Origin: Cronobacter condimenti 1330
GTDB taxonomy: Bacteria; Pseudomonadota; Gammaproteobacteria; Enterobacterales; Enterobacteriaceae
Length of the DNA stretch: 64,000 nucleotides
Assembly: GCF_001277255.1 (NCBI RefSeq)
Contig: NZ_CP012264.1
Coordinates: 558,001 to 622,000 of the forward strand
Reading direction: 5' to 3'
The stretch's first letter is position 1. Each line of letters begins with the position of its first letter. Both the position numbers and the translations under genes were made by a program. Below are positions 63,874 through 64,000 of this stretch, in pieces. The notes under the pieces are model-generated. The model had not been told where the DNA came from and did no database searches. It saw nothing but the letters and a program-made list of their open reading frames with translations.

Positions 63874-64000
63874 ATGATGACTCCGGAACAAAAATTTGCC
63901 CGCTGGGTAAGGGTGAGCATTGCCAGTTTTCTGGTGATGTTCGTGTACTTTATTTTCGCCGATATCTGGATCCCGCTGACGCCAGATTCCACTGTCATGC
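63874..64000 (+). CDS. HlyD/EmrA-family membrane fusion protein, N-terminal fragment
   Basis: The first 42 codons of a gene running off the window: a cytoplasmic start MTPEQKFARWVRV, one membrane helix ASFLVMFVYFIFADIWIPL, then PDSTVM. This N terminus is typical of HlyD-type periplasmic adaptor proteins beside MarR regulators. The start is 63874 or 63877. The family assignment rests on a short stretch. Confidence 0.65.
   Translation, partial: MMTPEQKFARWVRVSIASFLVMFVYFIFADIWIPLTPDSTVM

Overview
The window is chromosomal DNA from a member of the Enterobacteriaceae. The backbone genes argI, rraB, miaE, aaaT (yjgM), yjgN, valS, holC, pepA, lptF, lptG, ahr (yjgB) and leuX follow the familiar enterobacterial argI-to-leuX order. 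Presence of miaE (absent from E. coli K-12), a two-domain dihydroxyacetone kinase, pectin/oligogalacturonide genes and a galactan utilisation cluster suggest Cronobacter or a close plant-associated relative. The genus is an inference.

Layout. 1-18840 is core DNA: arginine synthesis, RNase E control, tRNA modification, valyl-tRNA synthetase with the DNA polymerase III chi subunit, aminopeptidase A, the LPS export permease pair, dihydroxyacetone kinase, a DnaJ-type zinc-finger membrane protein, aldehyde reductase and two small accessory genes. 19424-19508 is tRNA-Leu(CAA), leuX. Its 3' end is the attachment site of an AT-rich island bounded by a 17-bp direct repeat (19485-19501 and 42105-42121), about 22.6 kb.

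The island carries a P4-type integrase and an AlpA regulator. Next comes an overlapping block of three more tyrosine recombinases plus a small partner, resembling the gamma-mobile-trio/Tn554-type arrangement. Mobilisation genes (MobA-like relaxase, MobC-like accessory) follow, then a retron (reverse transcriptase, candidate msr-msd RNA, phosphoribosyltransferase/winged-helix effector). Two unknown divergent genes lead into a three-gene operon: a cytosine-C5 DNA methyltransferase, a 994-aa protein with an Hsp90/MutL-type ATPase at its N terminus and a histidine-kinase-like core at its C terminus, and a receiver-domain protein. This operon looks like an anti-phage or epigenetic signalling system I cannot match to a named one, and it is the best candidate for something undescribed. 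Right of the island lie a broken XRE regulator and an orphan type VI metallopeptidase-like effector with a lipoprotein immunity candidate.

43700-64000 returns to GC-rich chromosomal DNA rich in sugar metabolism. It holds gldA, a periplasmic family-2 pectate lyase with a KdgM-type porin, a LuxR-type regulator, yjiN and an SOS-boxed symE toxin. A complete galactan pathway follows: outer-membrane porin, periplasmic GH53 endo-galactanase, ABC importer with its own ATPase, cytoplasmic GH42 beta-galactosidase, an orphan PTS EIIB-like protein and a LacI-type regulator, with shared ACGT-centred operator candidates at three promoters. The window ends in a MarR regulator and the start of an HlyD-family gene.
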